Origin: Duganella lactea
GTDB lineage: Bacteria > Pseudomonadota > Gammaproteobacteria > Burkholderiales > Burkholderiaceae_D
NCBI RefSeq assembly: GCF_009857505.1
Contig: NZ_WWCP01000025.1
Coordinates: 1 to 64,000 of the forward strand
Direction: 5' to 3'
DNA: 64,000 nt
How positions within the stretch are numbered: the stretch's first letter is position 1; each line of letters starts with the position of its first letter. The translations under genes were made by a program, and so were the position numbers. The notes under the pieces are model-generated. The model was not told the origin of the DNA, ran no database searches, and saw only the letters and a program-made list of their open reading frames with translations. Shown here piece after piece: positions 19,347 through 27,335 of the stretch.

Positions 19347-19706
19347 TTAAGCGGCGATTTTAGCTTTAACGACGTTGACAATCGCAGCGAACGCTGGCTT
19401 GTCCATCACTGCCATATCGGCCAGGACTTTACGGTCCAGTTCGATTGCAGCTTTCTTCAGACCGTTCATGAATACGCTGTAGGTAACGCCGTGCTCACGG
19501 GAAGCGGCGTTGATACGGGCGATCCACAGGCGGCGGAAGACGCGCTTCTTGTTACGACGGTCGCGGTATGCGTACTGGCCAGCGCGCATGACTGCTTGCT
19601 TGGCGATACGGTATACCTTGCTACGACGACCGCGGTAGCCTTTGGCAAGATTCAGTACTTTTTTATGACGGGCACGCGCAGTAACCCCACGTTTTACTCG
19701 AGGCAT
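19347..19706 (-). CDS. rplT: 50S ribosomal protein L20
   Basis: A 119-residue, very basic ribosomal protein needed early in 50S assembly; in other bacteria it also represses its own operon. The N-terminus [16 protein letters not shown] and the segment [14 protein letters not shown] are diagnostic. AAGGAG precedes the ATG by 5 nt. It lies 25 bp after rpmI. Confidence 0.99.
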   Translation of the reverse strand: MPRVKRGVTARARHKKVLNLAKGYRGRRSKVYRIAKQAVMRAGQYAYRDRRNKKRVFRRLWIARINAASREHGVTYSVFMNGLKKAAIELDRKVLADMAVMDKPAFAAIVNVVKAKIAA

Positions 19707-19731
19707 ATTAGCTCCTTAATTGAGTGTGAGA

Positions 19732-19929
19732 TTAAGCGGATGGCATCATTGCGTAGACGCGCTGGACGTCGGTCGCATCGATGTTACGGGTGCCGCGCAG
19801 TTGACGCTTGTTCTTCGTCGTCTTCTTGGTCAGGATGTGGCGTTTGAAAGCCATACCCGATTTAACGGTACCACCTGGACGCACGCGAAAACGTTTTTTC
19901 GCCGAGCTCTTGGTTTTCATTTTTGGCAT
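19732..19929 (-). CDS. rpmI: 50S ribosomal protein L35
   Basis: A 65-residue basic ribosomal protein. [16 protein letters not shown] at the start is diagnostic. A 195-bp gap separates it from infC and contains a strong terminator hairpin and a perfect TATAAT, so rpmI-rplT is probably also transcribed from its own promoter. The Shine-Dalgarno (GAGGG, about 10 nt upstream) is distant. Confidence 0.98.
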   Translation of the reverse strand: MPKMKTKSSAKKRFRVRPGGTVKSGMAFKRHILTKKTTKNKRQLRGTRNIDATDVQRVYAMMPSA

Positions 19930-20059
19930 AGATATTCTGCCCTCTCGGACAGCTCCTATTAAACAGGATTACAGGTGGCAACACTACGTCGCTCTTAGAT
20001 GCCTGCTCTCACTTGTTTGTGCAGCGGATGCGAGTCCACTACATTTACTACAGCCGACA

Positions 20060-20065
20060 ATTATA
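20060..20065 (-). promoter_or_regulatory. Candidate -10 element for rpmI-rplT
   Basis: A perfect TATAAT on the minus strand lies 13 bp downstream of the infC terminator and about 130 bp upstream of rpmI. No good -35 exists at 16-18 bp because the hairpin arm occupies that place. The long leader could hold an L20-binding control region. Confidence 0.35.
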
Positions 20066-20077
20066 GCCCATAAAATG

Positions 20078-20104
20078 AAAAAGGGCACTATCCGTGCCCT
20101 TTTT
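20078..20104 (-). terminator. Strong hairpin after infC (bidirectional shape)
   Basis: AAAAAGGGCAC (20078-20088) and GTGCCCTTTTT (20094-20104) form a perfect 11-bp stem with a 5-nt loop ending in T5 on either strand. It starts about 20 bp beyond the infC stop and splits the conserved infC-rpmI-rplT operon. Confidence 0.75.
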
Positions 20105-20124
20105 ATCTGCTGTTTAACGCGGGA

Positions 20125-20649
20125 TTACTTCTTTTTCTTCGGCGCCAGCACCATGATCATCTGGCGGCCTTCCATTTTCGGGAATTGTTCGACCTGACCA
20201 TGCGGCTCCAGATCGGCCTTCAGACGTTCCAGCATACGGAAGCCAATATCCTGGTGCGCCATCTCGCGACCACGGAAGCGCAGGGTGATCTTGGTTTTAT
20301 CGCCCTCTTCCAGGAACTTGATCAGGTTACGCAGCTTGATATTGTAGTCGCCATCATCGGTACCCGGACGGAATTTGACTTCCTTCACGGAGATGACTTT
20401 CTGCTTCAATTTCGCTTCGTGAGCCTTTTTCTGCTCCGAATACTTGAACTTACCGTAGTCCATCAAACGGCAAACCGGTGGAACCGCGTTGGGCGCGATC
20501 TCGACCAGGTCGACGTTTGCCTCTTCCGCCAGGCGGAAGGCTTCGGCCAAACTCACGATACCGAGCGGCTCGTTATCGACCCCGGATAAACGCATTTCAG
20601 GGGCAGTGATTTCGCCATTGATGCGATGCGACGACTTGTCAGTAGCTAT
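20125..20649 (-). CDS. infC: Translation initiation factor IF-3 with AUA start codon
   Basis: A 174-residue IF-3, which binds the 30S subunit and discriminates against non-canonical start codons. The first in-frame ATG (20595) would remove conserved residues. Reading upstream gives ATA (20649-20647), then [20 protein letters not shown], the normal IF-3 N-terminus, with AAGGA 6 nt before the ATA. E. coli infC uses AUU for autoregulation; here the same role would be played by AUA. The C-terminal domain ends in APKKKK. It lies 39 bp after thrS. Confidence 0.95.
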   Translation of the reverse strand: MATDKSSHRINGEITAPEMRLSGVDNEPLGIVSLAEAFRLAEEANVDLVEIAPNAVPPVCRLMDYGKFKYSEQKKAHEAKLKQKVISVKEVKFRPGTDDGDYNIKLRNLIKFLEEGDKTKITLRFRGREMAHQDIGFRMLERLKADLEPHGQVEQFPKMEGRQMIMVLAPKKKK

Positions 20650-20688
20650 GGTGATTCCTTTTAAAATCTGATGATATGCCAGTGCGTT

Positions 20689-22596
20689 TTAGGCTTTCGT
20701 GGCGACGTCTTGCTGAAGTCGCTCTATCAGGGCATCGACGGACATGACGCCCAGATCGACATTGCCCCGCGCCCGCACGGCGACGGTGTTGGCATCCCGT
20801 TCCTTGTCGCCCACCACGAGGATGTACGGCAGTTTTTGGACGGAATGTTCACGTATTTTATAGTTTATTTTCTCGTTGCGCAAATCGGTCTGTACGCGGA
20901 ACCCGCTGCGGCGCAGCTTTTCAGCCACTTGTTGCACATATTCGGCCTGCGCGTCCGAGATGTTCAGGACAGACACCTGCACCGGCGCCAGCCATGCCGG
21001 CAGCGCGCCAGCATAGTTTTCGATCAGGATGCCGATGAAACGCTCCATCGAGCCGACGATCGCACGGTGCAGCATCACCGGCACCTGACGGCTGTTATCG
21101 GCCGCCACGTACTCGGCGCCCAGGCGCTCCGGCATGAAGAAGTCGACCTGCATGGTGCCGACCTGCCATGGGCGGCCCAGCGAATCCTTCAGGTGGTACT
21201 CGATCTTCGGACCGTAGAACGCGCCCTCGCCCGGCAGCTCGGTCCAGGTCACGCCACAGGCGCGCAGACCCGAACGCAGCGCCTCTTCCGCCTCATCCCA
21301 GATCGCATCGCTACCGATGCGGTTATCAGGGCGCAGCGCCAGCTTGACATCGATATTATGGAAGTGGAAATCTTTATAGACTTCCATCGCCTGCGTGTGG
21401 AAGGACACCACTTCCGGCTCGATCTGCTCATGGGTGCAGAAGATGTGGCCGTCATCCTGGGTGAAGCCGCGCACGCGCATGATGCCGTGCAGCGCGCCCG
21501 ACGGCTCGTTGCGATGACACTGGCCAAACTCGCCGTAGCGCAGCGGCAGGTCGCGGTACGAACGCATATTGCTGTTGAAGATCTGCACGTGACCCGGGCA
21601 GTTCATCGGCTTCAGCGCATACGAGCGGTTTTCCGACTCGGTAACGAACATGTTTTCGCGGTAGTTGTCCCAGTGACCGGTTTTACCCCACAGGCTGGCG
21701 TCCAGAATCTGCGGCGCCTTCACTTCCTGATAGCCGTTGACCTGGTACTTGTTGCGCATGTACTGCTCCACCTGCTGCCAGATGGTCCAACCTTTCGGAT
21801 GCCAGAACACCAGGCCCGGCGCCTCGTCCTGGAAGTGGAAGAAGTCCAGCTGCTTGCCCAGCTTGCGGTGATCGCGCTTTTCCGCCTCTTCCAGCATGTG
21901 CAGGTATTGCTCCTGGTCTTCCTTCTTCGCCCAGGCGGTGCCGTAGACACGCTGCAGCATCTCGTTCTTGCTGTCGCCGCGCCAGTAGGCGCCGGCCAGC
22001 TTCATCAGCTTGAAGACTTTCAGCTTGCCGGTCGACGGCACGTGCGGGCCGCGGCACAGGTCGGTGAAATTACCCTCGCTGTACAGCGACACGTCCTGGT
22101 CGGCGGGAATCGACGCGATGATCTCGGCCTTGTAGGCTTCGCCGATCGACTTGAAGTACGCCACGGCCTCGTCGCGCGGCAGCACCTTGCGGGTGACCGG
22201 CTCATCCTTCTTGGCCAGCTCGGCCATTTTCTTCTCGATGGCGATCAGGTCGTCCGGAGTGAACGGGCGCTTGTACGAGAAGTCGTAGTAGAAGCCGTTT
22301 TCGATGACCGGGCCGATGGTCACTTGCGCATCCGGGAACAGCTCTTTGACGGCATAGGCCAGCAAGTGGGCGGTCGAGTGACGGATCACGTCGAGACCTT
22401 CCGGGTCCTTGTCGGTGACGATGGCCAGATCGACGTTCTTGTCGATCAGGTAGGAGGTATCGACGACTTTACCGTCAACCTTGCCGGCCAGCGCGGCCTT
22501 GCCCAGGCTGGAGGCAATGCTGGACGCCACTTGAGCGACGGTGACTGGACCGTCAAATTCGCGGGCGGAACCATCTGGAAGGCGAACTGAAATCAT
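20689..22596 (-). CDS. thrS: Threonyl-tRNA synthetase
   Basis: A 635-residue class II synthetase. The N-terminal TGS domain starts [13 protein letters not shown]; the editing domain contains the H-x3-H site ([11 protein letters not shown]), and the catalytic core has the zinc-ligand region ([10 protein letters not shown]) and motif 2 ([12 protein letters not shown]). The anticodon-binding domain is C-terminal. The ATG at 22596 has GGAG 7 nt upstream; an in-frame extension reaches through the terminator hairpin and is not credible. It heads the thrS-infC unit. Confidence 0.98.
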   Translation of the reverse strand: MISVRLPDGSAREFDGPVTVAQVASSIASSLGKAALAGKVDGKVVDTSYLIDKNVDLAIVTDKDPEGLDVIRHSTAHLLAYAVKELFPDAQVTIGPVIENGFYYDFSYKRPFTPDDLIAIEKKMAELAKKDEPVTRKVLPRDEAVAYFKSIGEAYKAEIIASIPADQDVSLYSEGNFTDLCRGPHVPSTGKLKVFKLMKLAGAYWRGDSKNEMLQRVYGTAWAKKEDQEQYLHMLEEAEKRDHRKLGKQLDFFHFQDEAPGLVFWHPKGWTIWQQVEQYMRNKYQVNGYQEVKAPQILDASLWGKTGHWDNYRENMFVTESENRSYALKPMNCPGHVQIFNSNMRSYRDLPLRYGEFGQCHRNEPSGALHGIMRVRGFTQDDGHIFCTHEQIEPEVVSFHTQAMEVYKDFHFHNIDVKLALRPDNRIGSDAIWDEAEEALRSGLRACGVTWTELPGEGAFYGPKIEYHLKDSLGRPWQVGTMQVDFFMPERLGAEYVAADNSRQVPVMLHRAIVGSMERFIGILIENYAGALPAWLAPVQVSVLNISDAQAEYVQQVAEKLRRSGFRVQTDLRNEKINYKIREHSVQKLPYILVVGDKERDANTVAVRARGNVDLGVMSVDALIERLQQDVATKA

Positions 22597-22653
22597 GGTG
22601 ATCTCCAATGTCGGCGCGCAGGCCGGTTTGAATTTAAAAAATACGGACGAAAA

Positions 22654-22676
22654 AAAACGCGGACTAGCCGCGTTTT
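22654..22676. terminator. Bidirectional terminator between tRNA-Val and thrS
   Basis: AAAACGCGG (22654-22662) and CCGCGTTTT (22668-22676) form a perfect 9-bp stem with a 5-nt loop. On the minus strand the right arm continues into eight T. On the plus strand a T-run follows after CTC. It probably ends the tRNA transcript 110 bp beyond the second tRNA. Confidence 0.75.
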
Positions 22677-22783
22677 CTCTTTTTTTCAAGCAAAAGAATC
22701 CCGTTCGACTAGCGTCACTCCCAAAACTTGGTAGTAGTTCGCGGTGTCATAACCGTGATTGCCTTTCTCGCTCTTACATATTC

Positions 22784-22860
22784 TGGTGGGCGGTGAGGAA
22801 TTCGAATCCCCGACCCCTTGGATGTCGACCAAGTATTCTAACCAGCTGAACTAACCGCCC
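22784..22860 (-). tRNA. tRNA-Val(GAC), copy 2
   Basis: A 77-nt cloverleaf with encoded CCA. Acceptor GGGCGGT pairs with ACCGCCC, D stem GTTC/GAAT, anticodon stem CTTGG/CCAAG, T stem GGGGA/TCCTC with loop TTCGAAT, discriminator A. The 7-nt anticodon loop is TCGACAT, giving anticodon GAC (Val). Position 33 is C, not the near-universal U. The gene is identical to the copy 31 bp upstream. Confidence 0.93.
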
Positions 22861-22891
22861 GTGGGTACTGCATAAATTGTACTGCGTAATC

Positions 22892-22968
22892 TGGTGGGCG
22901 GTGAGGAATTCGAATCCCCGACCCCTTGGATGTCGACCAAGTATTCTAACCAGCTGAACTAACCGCCC
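22892..22968 (-). tRNA. tRNA-Val(GAC), copy 1
   Basis: Identical in sequence and fold to the gene at 22784-22860, including loop TCGACAT with C33 and the encoded CCA. It is the promoter-proximal copy: TATAAT lies 10 bp upstream. The pair is a recent or homogenised tandem duplication. tRNA-Val upstream of thrS is, to my knowledge, a common betaproteobacterial arrangement. Confidence 0.93.
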
Positions 22969-22978
22969 GAAGACCAGC

Positions 22979-23007
22979 ATTATAGAGAGCGATTCGGAGA
23001 AAAACAA
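22979..23007 (-). promoter_or_regulatory. Sigma-70 promoter of the tRNA-Val pair
   Basis: On the minus strand TTGTTT (23002-23007) and a perfect TATAAT (22979-22984) are separated by exactly 17 bp. The -10 is 10 bp from the mature 5' end of the first tRNA. The discriminator is GCTGGTCTTC. Confidence 0.75.
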
Positions 23008-23116
23008 GGGTAATCATGGGAAACATTTCTATTTCCCCTATGAAGATGCAAAAGCGTGGCGTTCTGGCTTACATTACACTGTCGCCATTCATCTACTCAT
23101 CCTCAACAACAAGCCC

Positions 23117-24046
23117 ATGCAAGCAGACACCACCTCGCCTTCCGCCCACCTGCACGAACACCGCGCCGGCGACGCCCACTACAAACATTACACGGTGCAG
23201 CGCAGCCAATCGGTGCTGGCGTGGTCGCTGGCGCTGACGCTGGGCTTCGCGGTGGTGGAGGTGGTGACCGGCTTCATGTCCAATTCGCTGGCGCTGATTT
23301 CAGACGCCGGCCACATGGTCACCGACGCCGCCGCGCTCGGACTGGCGCTGTTGGCGCAGCTGATCGCCAAACGCCCGCCTTCGGCGCGCCACTCGTTCGG
23401 CTTTGGCCGCGCCGAGGCGCTGGCGGCGTTTGTGAACAGCCTGGTGTTGTTCGCGCTGGTGGGCTGGATCACCTATGAAGCGATCTCGCGCTTCGCCCAC
23501 CCGGAGCAAGTGCACGGCGCCACCGTGTTCATCGTCGCCGCGCTGGGCCTGCTGATCAATCTGCTGCTGGCGTGGCTGCTATCGCGCGGCGACAGCAATA
23601 TGAACACCCGCGCGGCGCTGGTCAACGTGCTGGGCGACCTGCTGGGCTCGGTGGCGGCGCTGGTGTCGGGCGCGGTGATTTACTACACCGGCTGGATGCA
23701 GATCGACCCGCTGCTGTCGCTGTTCGTGGCGCTGCTGATTCTGAAATCCACGGTCGGCGTGCTGCGCGAGTCCTACCACTTCCTGATGGGCGGCGTGCCG
23801 GAGGAGATCAACTACCTCAGCGTCGGCGCCGACCTGGAGCAAATCGACGGCGTCTGCTCGGTGCACGACCTGCATGTGTGGGACATGTCGCCCGGCCAGC
23901 CGGCGCTGATCGGCCATATCGAGATCACCGAACTGGAGCGCTGGCCGGCGATCCTGCACGCTATCAAGGCCATGCTGCTGGAAAAACACGGCATTGACCA
24001 CATCACGCTGCAAGCGGAAGTCGCGGCCGCGCCGCGCCTGCCATGA
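23117..24046 (+). CDS. CDF family cation exporter (ZitB/CzcD-like) with altered TM5 site
   Basis: A 309-residue cation diffusion facilitator exporting divalent metals in exchange for protons. A His-rich N-terminus (HLHEH, HYKHY) is followed by six helices and a C-terminal cytoplasmic domain (DLHVWDMSPGQPAL, typical of ZitB/CzcD). TM2 has the normal HxxxD (H66, D70 in SDAGHMVTD). TM5 has N170-x3-D174 (LVNVLGD), with Asn where Zn-type members have His. Metal specificity is therefore uncertain. The stop overlaps the start of the next gene by 4 bp. Confidence 0.9.
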   Translation: MQADTTSPSAHLHEHRAGDAHYKHYTVQRSQSVLAWSLALTLGFAVVEVVTGFMSNSLALISDAGHMVTDAAALGLALLAQLIAKRPPSARHSFGFGRAEALAAFVNSLVLFALVGWITYEAISRFAHPEQVHGATVFIVAALGLLINLLLAWLLSRGDSNMNTRAALVNVLGDLLGSVAALVSGAVIYYTGWMQIDPLLSLFVALLILKSTVGVLRESYHFLMGGVPEEINYLSVGADLEQIDGVCSVHDLHVWDMSPGQPALIGHIEITELERWPAILHAIKAMLLEKHGIDHITLQAEVAAAPRLP

Positions 24047-25044
24047 AACTTGTTCTGTGCGCGCTGCTGATGGTTGCCAGCCAGGCGCCGGCGCAACCGC
24101 TAAGCGAAGCGCTGGCGCGCCGCGACAGTGACGAGCATCGCGACCTGCGCAGCGTATTGGTGATGCGTGAGGGCGCCATCGTCGCCGAACGCTACTACAA
24201 CGGCGAACAGGCCGACACACTGCACGACATCCGCTCGGCCGGCAAGAGCATCACCGCCCTGCTGGCCGGCGCCGCCGCCGATCGCGGCAAGCTCAGCGCG
24301 CAGGACCGCATCGACCGGCTGTGGCCAGCCGCCAAGGGCACAGCGCTGGCGGGTGTCACGCTGGACCAGGTGCTGACCATGCGCTCCGGCCTGGCCGCCG
24401 TCGACGACGATCCCGCCTCGCCGGGCAATGAGGACAAAATGGACGACGCCGCCGATCCGGTGGCGTTCGCGCTGGCCACGCCGGCCGCGACCGTGCCCGG
24501 CACGCGCTATCGTTACAATTCGCTGACCGCCTACATCGCCGGCATCACGGTCGAGCAAGCCACCGGCGAGGATCTGGAGGACTTCGCGCGCACGGCACTG
24601 TTCGCGCCGCTTGGCATCCGGCACTGGAAATGGCTGCGCGACGCCACCAACCATCCAAAGGGCCAGGGCAACCTCTTCCTGCGCACGCGCGACCTGGCCA
24701 GCATCGGACAGATGGTGCTGGACCAGGGCGTGTTCAAAGGCCGCCGCGTCATCAGCGCCGGCTGGCTGGAGGCCGCGCTGGCGCCGCGCGTGCTGCTCGC
24801 CGGCCTTGATCCCTATGCCGACCATTACGGCTATTTCTGGTATCAGAAAAGCCACCACGTCGGCGACCGCGATATCGTGGTCCACTTCGCCTCGGGCAAC
24901 GGCGGCAACAAGATTTATGTAATACCGGCATTGAAGTCGGTGGTCGTCATTACCTCCAGCGCCTACGGCAAGGGCTACGGCCAAAGGCGCTCTGCGGCTA
25001 TCCTGGAAGACATTCTGGCTATAATGTTGGCGCCCATAAAATAA
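24043..25044 (+). CDS. Exported serine hydrolase, beta-lactamase class C-like fold
   Basis: A 333-residue protein with a signal peptide (about 1-18, ending APAQ). The SxxK catalytic motif is S65-A-G-K68 (IRSAGKSI), the second motif is Y158-N-S, and a Gly-rich third motif region is HFASGNGGN. This is the penicillin-binding-protein/esterase superfamily; substrate may be an ester, peptide or amide, and antibiotic hydrolysis cannot be inferred. Its ATG overlaps the metal exporter stop (ATGA), so the two are co-translated. The link between metal export and this enzyme is unexplained. Confidence 0.85.
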   Translation: MKLVLCALLMVASQAPAQPLSEALARRDSDEHRDLRSVLVMREGAIVAERYYNGEQADTLHDIRSAGKSITALLAGAAADRGKLSAQDRIDRLWPAAKGTALAGVTLDQVLTMRSGLAAVDDDPASPGNEDKMDDAADPVAFALATPAATVPGTRYRYNSLTAYIAGITVEQATGEDLEDFARTALFAPLGIRHWKWLRDATNHPKGQGNLFLRTRDLASIGQMVLDQGVFKGRRVISAGWLEAALAPRVLLAGLDPYADHYGYFWYQKSHHVGDRDIVVHFASGNGGNKIYVIPALKSVVVITSSAYGKGYGQRRSAAILEDILAIMLAPIK

Positions 25045-25056
25045 GCCGCCTATCTG

Positions 25057-25701
25057 ATGCAGAATTTTGAAAAACGCCGCGACCGATACAACGCCTTTGC
25101 GTCGTTCGAAAACCCGCTGGTCAACCTCAGCTTCGAACTGGAAGTGCCGGATTTCCGGCCGTATTGCAAGCAGCACAAGCTGCCGAGCTTCCACTTCTTC
25201 CTGTACCACGTGCTGCACGCGCTCAAAGGCATCGACAATTATATGTACCGCATCTACCAGGGTGAGGTCATCAAGATTGACGATTTCTGGGCGTCTTACA
25301 CCGTCATCAACCAGGACCAGAACCTGAATTTCGCGCGCTTTGTCATGACCGACGATCTGCGGGAATTCATCGCGCGCAGCGTGGCGTCGGCCAAGGAGGC
25401 CGAAACCACCATCCAACTGATCAACACCGCCGAAGACCTCGACGACTACCAGCAGCGCCGCAATATTTACATCACCTGCATGCCGTGGCTGAAGCTGTCG
25501 GCGATCGAGCATCCGATCTACGAGCACAAGAGCTACGACATCCCGTCGCTGGCGTGGGGGCGCTACAGCGCACCGCGCCCCGACGGCAAGCTCAGCCTGA
25601 CAATGGCGGTGCAAGCGCATCATGGCTTCATCGACGGCTACCACGTCCACCTGCTGGCACAGGCCATCGCCCAGCGCATCAGTCAGACGATGGCGTCATA
25701 A
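25057..25701 (+). CDS. Chloramphenicol acetyltransferase-like acyltransferase
   Basis: A 214-residue CAT-fold protein. The catalytic motif HHxxxDG is present as H188-H189-G-F-I-D193-G194, with H189 as the general base and D193 structural, near the usual place at the C-terminus. The N-terminal core is typical of the family (length about 210-220). Many chromosomal CAT-like proteins do not confer chloramphenicol resistance; acyl acceptor unknown. It starts 12 bp after the serine hydrolase and overlaps the convergent lysR stop by 6 bp. Confidence 0.85.
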   Translation: MQNFEKRRDRYNAFASFENPLVNLSFELEVPDFRPYCKQHKLPSFHFFLYHVLHALKGIDNYMYRIYQGEVIKIDDFWASYTVINQDQNLNFARFVMTDDLREFIARSVASAKEAETTIQLINTAEDLDDYQQRRNIYITCMPWLKLSAIEHPIYEHKSYDIPSLAWGRYSAPRPDGKLSLTMAVQAHHGFIDGYHVHLLAQAIAQRISQTMAS

Positions 25702-26559
25702 CTCCCGCAGAAACGCCTGCACCGCCGGCGATGCGCGGCCGGTCCGGGAACACACCAGGCCAAACTCGCGGTACACGGGCGGCTGCAACGACATCACCCG
25801 CAGGCCACGCTGGTCCTCAGGCAGCGCGGACTGCGGTATCACCGCCACGCCCAGCCCCTCGCGAACCAGCACTGCCGCGCTGGCCAAATCCCGTACCGTC
25901 ACCCGGATATTGGATAGCGTCACACCCTGCTCCGCCGCCAGACTCTGCGCGTGCACCGTGCAGCCGCCGGTGGCGAGCACGAACGGCTCGTCGGCCAACT
26001 GGGCCAGCGTCACTCCCTGCCCGCTGGACTGCCGGCCCAGTCGATGCCGCGACGGCAGCACCGCCACCCAGGAATCACGGCCGATAATCAAGGCCCCGCG
26101 TTCCGGCGCGGGATTCAGCACCACGCCCAACTCGATCGTCTCCTCGGCAAGCCAGGTTTCAACCTCGTCGTCCGTGGCTTCCAGCGCCACCACATCGATG
26201 CCGGGATGGCGGCGCTTGAATGCCGACAGCATCGGCGGCAACAGCGTTCCCAGCACCGACGGAAAAGTGGCCAGGCGGATGCGCCCGGTATTCAATCCCC
26301 GCCCAGCGTCGGCCAGCGCACGAATCGCCTCGAACTGCGTCAGCATCGCGCGCGCGTGTCGCAAGACCTGCTCACCAAACGCGGTGACCACAACGTCACG
26401 CCGCGCCCGCACAAACAGCTGGCCGCCCAGCGCCGTCTCGATCTGCGCGATGGCCTGGCTGGCGCCGGACTGCGATATGCCGACATGATCGGCCGCGCGC
26501 GAAATATTCCGCAAGTCGGCCACCGCGATCAGCAACCGCCAGTGGGATAAATTCATCAT
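25696..26559 (-). CDS. LysR family transcriptional regulator
   Basis: A 287-residue LTTR. The N-terminal winged helix (about 1-60) contains ISRAADHVGISQSGASQAI in part; the type 2 periplasmic-binding-like effector domain follows (about 85-285). It is divergent from the glutathione S-transferase gene with 90 bp between them, the classical LTTR arrangement, so that gene is its most likely target. The effector is unknown. Confidence 0.92.
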   Translation of the reverse strand: MMNLSHWRLLIAVADLRNISRAADHVGISQSGASQAIAQIETALGGQLFVRARRDVVVTAFGEQVLRHARAMLTQFEAIRALADAGRGLNTGRIRLATFPSVLGTLLPPMLSAFKRRHPGIDVVALEATDDEVETWLAEETIELGVVLNPAPERGALIIGRDSWVAVLPSRHRLGRQSSGQGVTLAQLADEPFVLATGGCTVHAQSLAAEQGVTLSNIRVTVRDLASAAVLVREGLGVAVIPQSALPEDQRGLRVMSLQPPVYREFGLVCSRTGRASPAVQAFLREL

Positions 26560-26594
26560 TAGATAAACTGATAGCTCGTTTCTTGAGCATTAAT

Positions 26595-26623
26595 TTTACA
26601 GTGTACCGAGGCGGGCATACAGT
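26595..26623 (+). promoter_or_regulatory. Sigma-70-like promoter of the gst gene
   Basis: TTTACA (26595-26600) and TACAGT (26618-26623) are separated by exactly 17 bp and lie 26 bp upstream of the gst ATG. ACAGTGT occurs twice here with a 21-bp period, overlapping both hexamers, and could be an operator. Confidence 0.5.
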
Positions 26624-26649
26624 GTCGGCTCACCCATCAAGGAGCCGCC

Positions 26650-27249
26650 ATGAAGTTGTATTACGCACCGCACACCTGTTCACTGTCACCGCTGATCGTG
26701 CTGAAAGAGCTGGAACTGCCGCACCAACTGATCAAGGTCGACAACCAGACCAAACGTACTGCGGACGACCGCGATTTCCGCGCCATCAATCCAAAAGGCT
26801 ACGTTGCCGCGCTGGAGCTGGATAACGGCGAGGTGCTGACCGAAGGCCCCGCCATCATCCAATATCTGGCGGACTTGAAACCGTCGGCGGGACTGGCGCC
26901 GCCGGCCGGAACGTGGCCGCGCGTGCGACTGCAAGAGATGCTGAACTTCATCACCAGCGAGATCCACGCCGGCGTGGCGCCGCTGTTCAATCGGGACTTG
27001 CCGGAGTCGGCGCAGACCATCTTCCGCGAACGCCTGTTCCGGCGCATGGCCGTACTGGAAGAAACGCTACGCGAACGCGCCAACCTGCTTGGCGCGGCGT
27101 ACACCGTTGCCGATGCCTATCTGTACACCGTGTTGGGATGGTTCAGCTTCTTCGCCATTGAAACAAGCCGATGGCCGGCCGTTGCGGCCTACCAACAACG
27201 GATCGCCCAGCGGCCCGCCGTACAAGCCGCCCTGCAAGCACACGTCTAA
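26650..27249 (+). CDS. Glutathione S-transferase, beta class-like
   Basis: A 199-residue cytosolic GST. The thioredoxin-like N-domain starts MKLYYAPHTCSLSP with Cys10, the beta-class catalytic Cys position. The glutathione-binding region includes NPKGYVAAL and LTEGPAIIQYLAD. The helical C-domain contains the N-capping segment YTVADAYLYTVLGW. GGAG lies 6 nt before the ATG. It is divergently transcribed from the LysR gene, which probably controls it. Substrate unknown. Confidence 0.92.
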   Translation: MKLYYAPHTCSLSPLIVLKELELPHQLIKVDNQTKRTADDRDFRAINPKGYVAALELDNGEVLTEGPAIIQYLADLKPSAGLAPPAGTWPRVRLQEMLNFITSEIHAGVAPLFNRDLPESAQTIFRERLFRRMAVLEETLRERANLLGAAYTVADAYLYTVLGWFSFFAIETSRWPAVAAYQQRIAQRPAVQAALQAHV

Positions 27250-27253
27250 TTCC

Positions 27254-27330
27254 GGTGTCAGGTCTGCCATTCGCACACAGGCTCAACTGCTCCGCAGTTG
27301 AGCCTGTGTGCGAATGGCAGACCTGACACC
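27254..27330. repeat. Perfect 37-bp-arm palindrome between gst and relA
   Basis: Arms 27254-27290 and 27294-27330 are perfect inverted repeats with a 3-nt centre (TCC). The outer part begins GGTGTCAGGTCTG, the same 13 bases as the palindrome at 41269. It fills almost the whole gap between the convergent gst and relA stops. On the plus strand CGTTTTT follows, so it can act as the gst terminator. Confidence 0.9.
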
Positions 27331-27335
27331 CGTTT

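Noticed and set aside
22784-22860. Reading the tRNA as tRNA-Asp(GTC)
   Set aside because: GTC is seen only if the loop register is shifted by two; stem lengths fix the anticodon as GAC, and the discriminator A fits Val rather than Asp.
25057-25701. Calling the CAT-like gene a chloramphenicol resistance determinant
   Set aside because: Only the fold and HHxxxDG motif are visible; chromosomal CAT-like acyltransferases often have other substrates.
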